This document shows, one piece after another, positions 63,318-64,000 of a DNA stretch of 64,000 nucleotides (positions are counted from its first letter, which is position 1; every line of letters starts with the position of its first letter). This DNA is from Pseudomonas sputi. GTDB lineage: Bacteria; Pseudomonadota; Gammaproteobacteria; Pseudomonadales; Pseudomonadaceae. Position numbers and translations under genes: made by a program. The notes beneath the pieces are model-generated. The model ran no database searches. It had not been told where the DNA came from and worked only from the letters and a program-made list of their open reading frames with translations. The stretch lies in NCBI RefSeq assembly GCF_021603585.1, contig NZ_BQHI01000002.1:248001-312000 (forward strand), written 5' to 3'.

Positions 63318-63353
63318 AAAGCCCGGGCTGTCAGGCAGCACCGGGCTTTTTTT
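63318..63353 (+). terminator. Intrinsic terminator after the OmpA-like gene
   Basis: AAAGCCCGG (63318-63326) pairs with CCGGGCTTT (63341-63349), followed by a T-run. Confidence 0.9.
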
Positions 63354-63423
63354 CGTCTGTCGATTCCCTCACAAAGCGGTACAGATTTAACCGACACAGC
63401 ACTGTATGGTTGACTAATATGGC

Positions 63424-63457
63424 AACTGTCCCAGTACACTTCCAAACTGTTCCGGTA
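63424..63457 (+). promoter_or_regulatory. Direct repeats upstream of the MocR-type gene
   Basis: AACTGTCCCAGTA (63424-63436) and AACTGTTCCGGTA (63445-63457) match at 11 of 13 positions and are 21 bases apart, on the same helix face. MocR regulators typically bind direct repeats. Confidence 0.6.
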
Positions 63458-63503
63458 TTGTTTCACACAAGAATAAAACGCCCGTGAAATCGAGTGCTGC
63501 GTC

Positions 63504-64000
63504 ATGACCAATCTCTTGCTCTACCAACGTATTGCTCAACAGCTGGCCGAAGATATCCGCCGCGGCGTCTATCAACCGGGCGAGCGCGTGCCTTCGGTGC
63601 GCAAGATGAGTTCGCAGCTCAACGTCAGTCATGCGACGGTGTTGCAGGCTTACGCCAACCTTGAGGATCAGGGCCTGATCCGTGCGCGGCCGCAATCCGG
63701 CTACTACGTGCACCAGACCCCGGCACTGACGGCGCCCACGCCGGACATCGCCCGGGTCGAACGGCCAGGCCTGGTCACCCGCAGCAGCATCATTCAGCAA
63801 GTATTGGTCGAATCCCGTCGTGAAGGCGTGTTCCCGCTGGGGGCGGCGGTGCCGAGTGTCGATTATCTGCCGGTGCGTGCCCTGCATCAGCAACTGGCCA
63901 AGGTCACCCGCTTTCACAGCCCTCGGGCGTTCAGCTACATGTTCAGCCCCGGTTTCGAACCGCTGCGCCGGCAGGTGGCGATTCGCATGCGTGATGCAGG
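63504..64000 (+). CDS. MocR-type GntR regulator / aminotransferase fusion, 5' part (runs off window)
   Basis: 165 codons are present and open at the window edge. The N-terminal GntR winged HTH is at about 1-70 (IAQQLAEDIRRGVYQPGERV, SVRKMSSQLNVSHATVLQAY) followed by a linker and the beginning of a class I aminotransferase-like domain (SYMFSPGFEPLRRQVAIRMRDA). In the family the PLP domain senses PLP or an amino compound. The start ATG at 63504 has only a weak GAGTGC upstream. The target gene is unknown because the neighbour is outside the window. Confidence 0.85.
   Translation, partial: MTNLLLYQRIAQQLAEDIRRGVYQPGERVPSVRKMSSQLNVSHATVLQAYANLEDQGLIRARPQSGYYVHQTPALTAPTPDIARVERPGLVTRSSIIQQVLVESRREGVFPLGAAVPSVDYLPVRALHQQLAKVTRFHSPRAFSYMFSPGFEPLRRQVAIRMRDA

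Overview
The window is chromosomal DNA of a Pseudomonas, most likely of the P. fluorescens species complex. The evidence is GC-rich coding sequence, a gene order that follows (from memory) P. aeruginosa PAO1 PA2984 down to PA2951, Pseudomonas-type REP/REPIN repeats, and typical families such as ETF-QO, PilZ, RgsA and the split dgo operon. There are no tRNA or rRNA genes, IS elements, prophage or CRISPR arrays.

Layout. 1-3,600: 5' end of fadE, a transglutaminase-like protein, a GST and a YadGH-type ABC exporter. 3,650-11,150: DUF2062 protein, ComEC, an ExbBD pair, and an envelope operon lpxK-Trm112-kdsB-LMW phosphatase-murB. 11,397-15,758: an inserted molybdenum hydroxylase cassette (iorAB-like, xdhC, mocA-like). 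15,825-33,282: housekeeping core with rne divergent from rluC, a HAD phosphatase, sppA, maf, yceD-rpmF-plsX-fabD-fabG-acpP-fabF-pabC-mltG-tmk-holB-pilZ-tatD, followed by the small RNA rgsA on the minus strand. 33,624-36,673: a TetR regulator, an orphan MoaA-like radical SAM protein, and DUF4823 and DUF1285 proteins. 36,775-57,275: a roughly 20-kb accessory island. 57,342-61,211: ETF-QO divergent from etfBA. 61,292-64,000: a periplasmic binding protein, two DUF4398/OmpA lipoproteins and the 5' end of a MocR-type regulator.

The island carries a sugar oxidation pathway in two pieces. Piece one is a GntR regulator, an SMP-30 lactonase, an SDR sugar dehydrogenase and AraFGH. Piece two is dgoK-dgoA-dgoD-dgoT with an IclR regulator. 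Together they can import D-galactose or L-arabinose, oxidise it, open the lactone and, for galactose, run the De Ley-Doudoroff route to pyruvate and glyceraldehyde 3-phosphate. The two pieces share a near-identical operator and promoter (38,394 and 49,926). The GntR promoter and the araF upstream region share a second motif. Four of the genes or leaders have A-rich Hfq/Crc-type motifs at the ribosome binding site. The dehydrogenase operon has a leader with a 50-codon ORF and an intrinsic terminator. Between the two pieces lies a GntR / ADP-ribosylglycohydrolase / NCS1 permease / PfkB kinase cassette that resembles E. coli yegTUVW with a different transporter; its substrate is unknown to me.

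The most notable regulatory signals are: RgsA complementarity over the acpP ribosome binding site; the twin operators and attenuator-like leader of the sugar regulon; a closed, multi-hairpin domain in the etfB leader together with PsrA-like and LiuR-like boxes; a roughly 630-nt rne leader whose promoter overlaps the rluC promoter; and probable leaderless starts for rluC and yceD.
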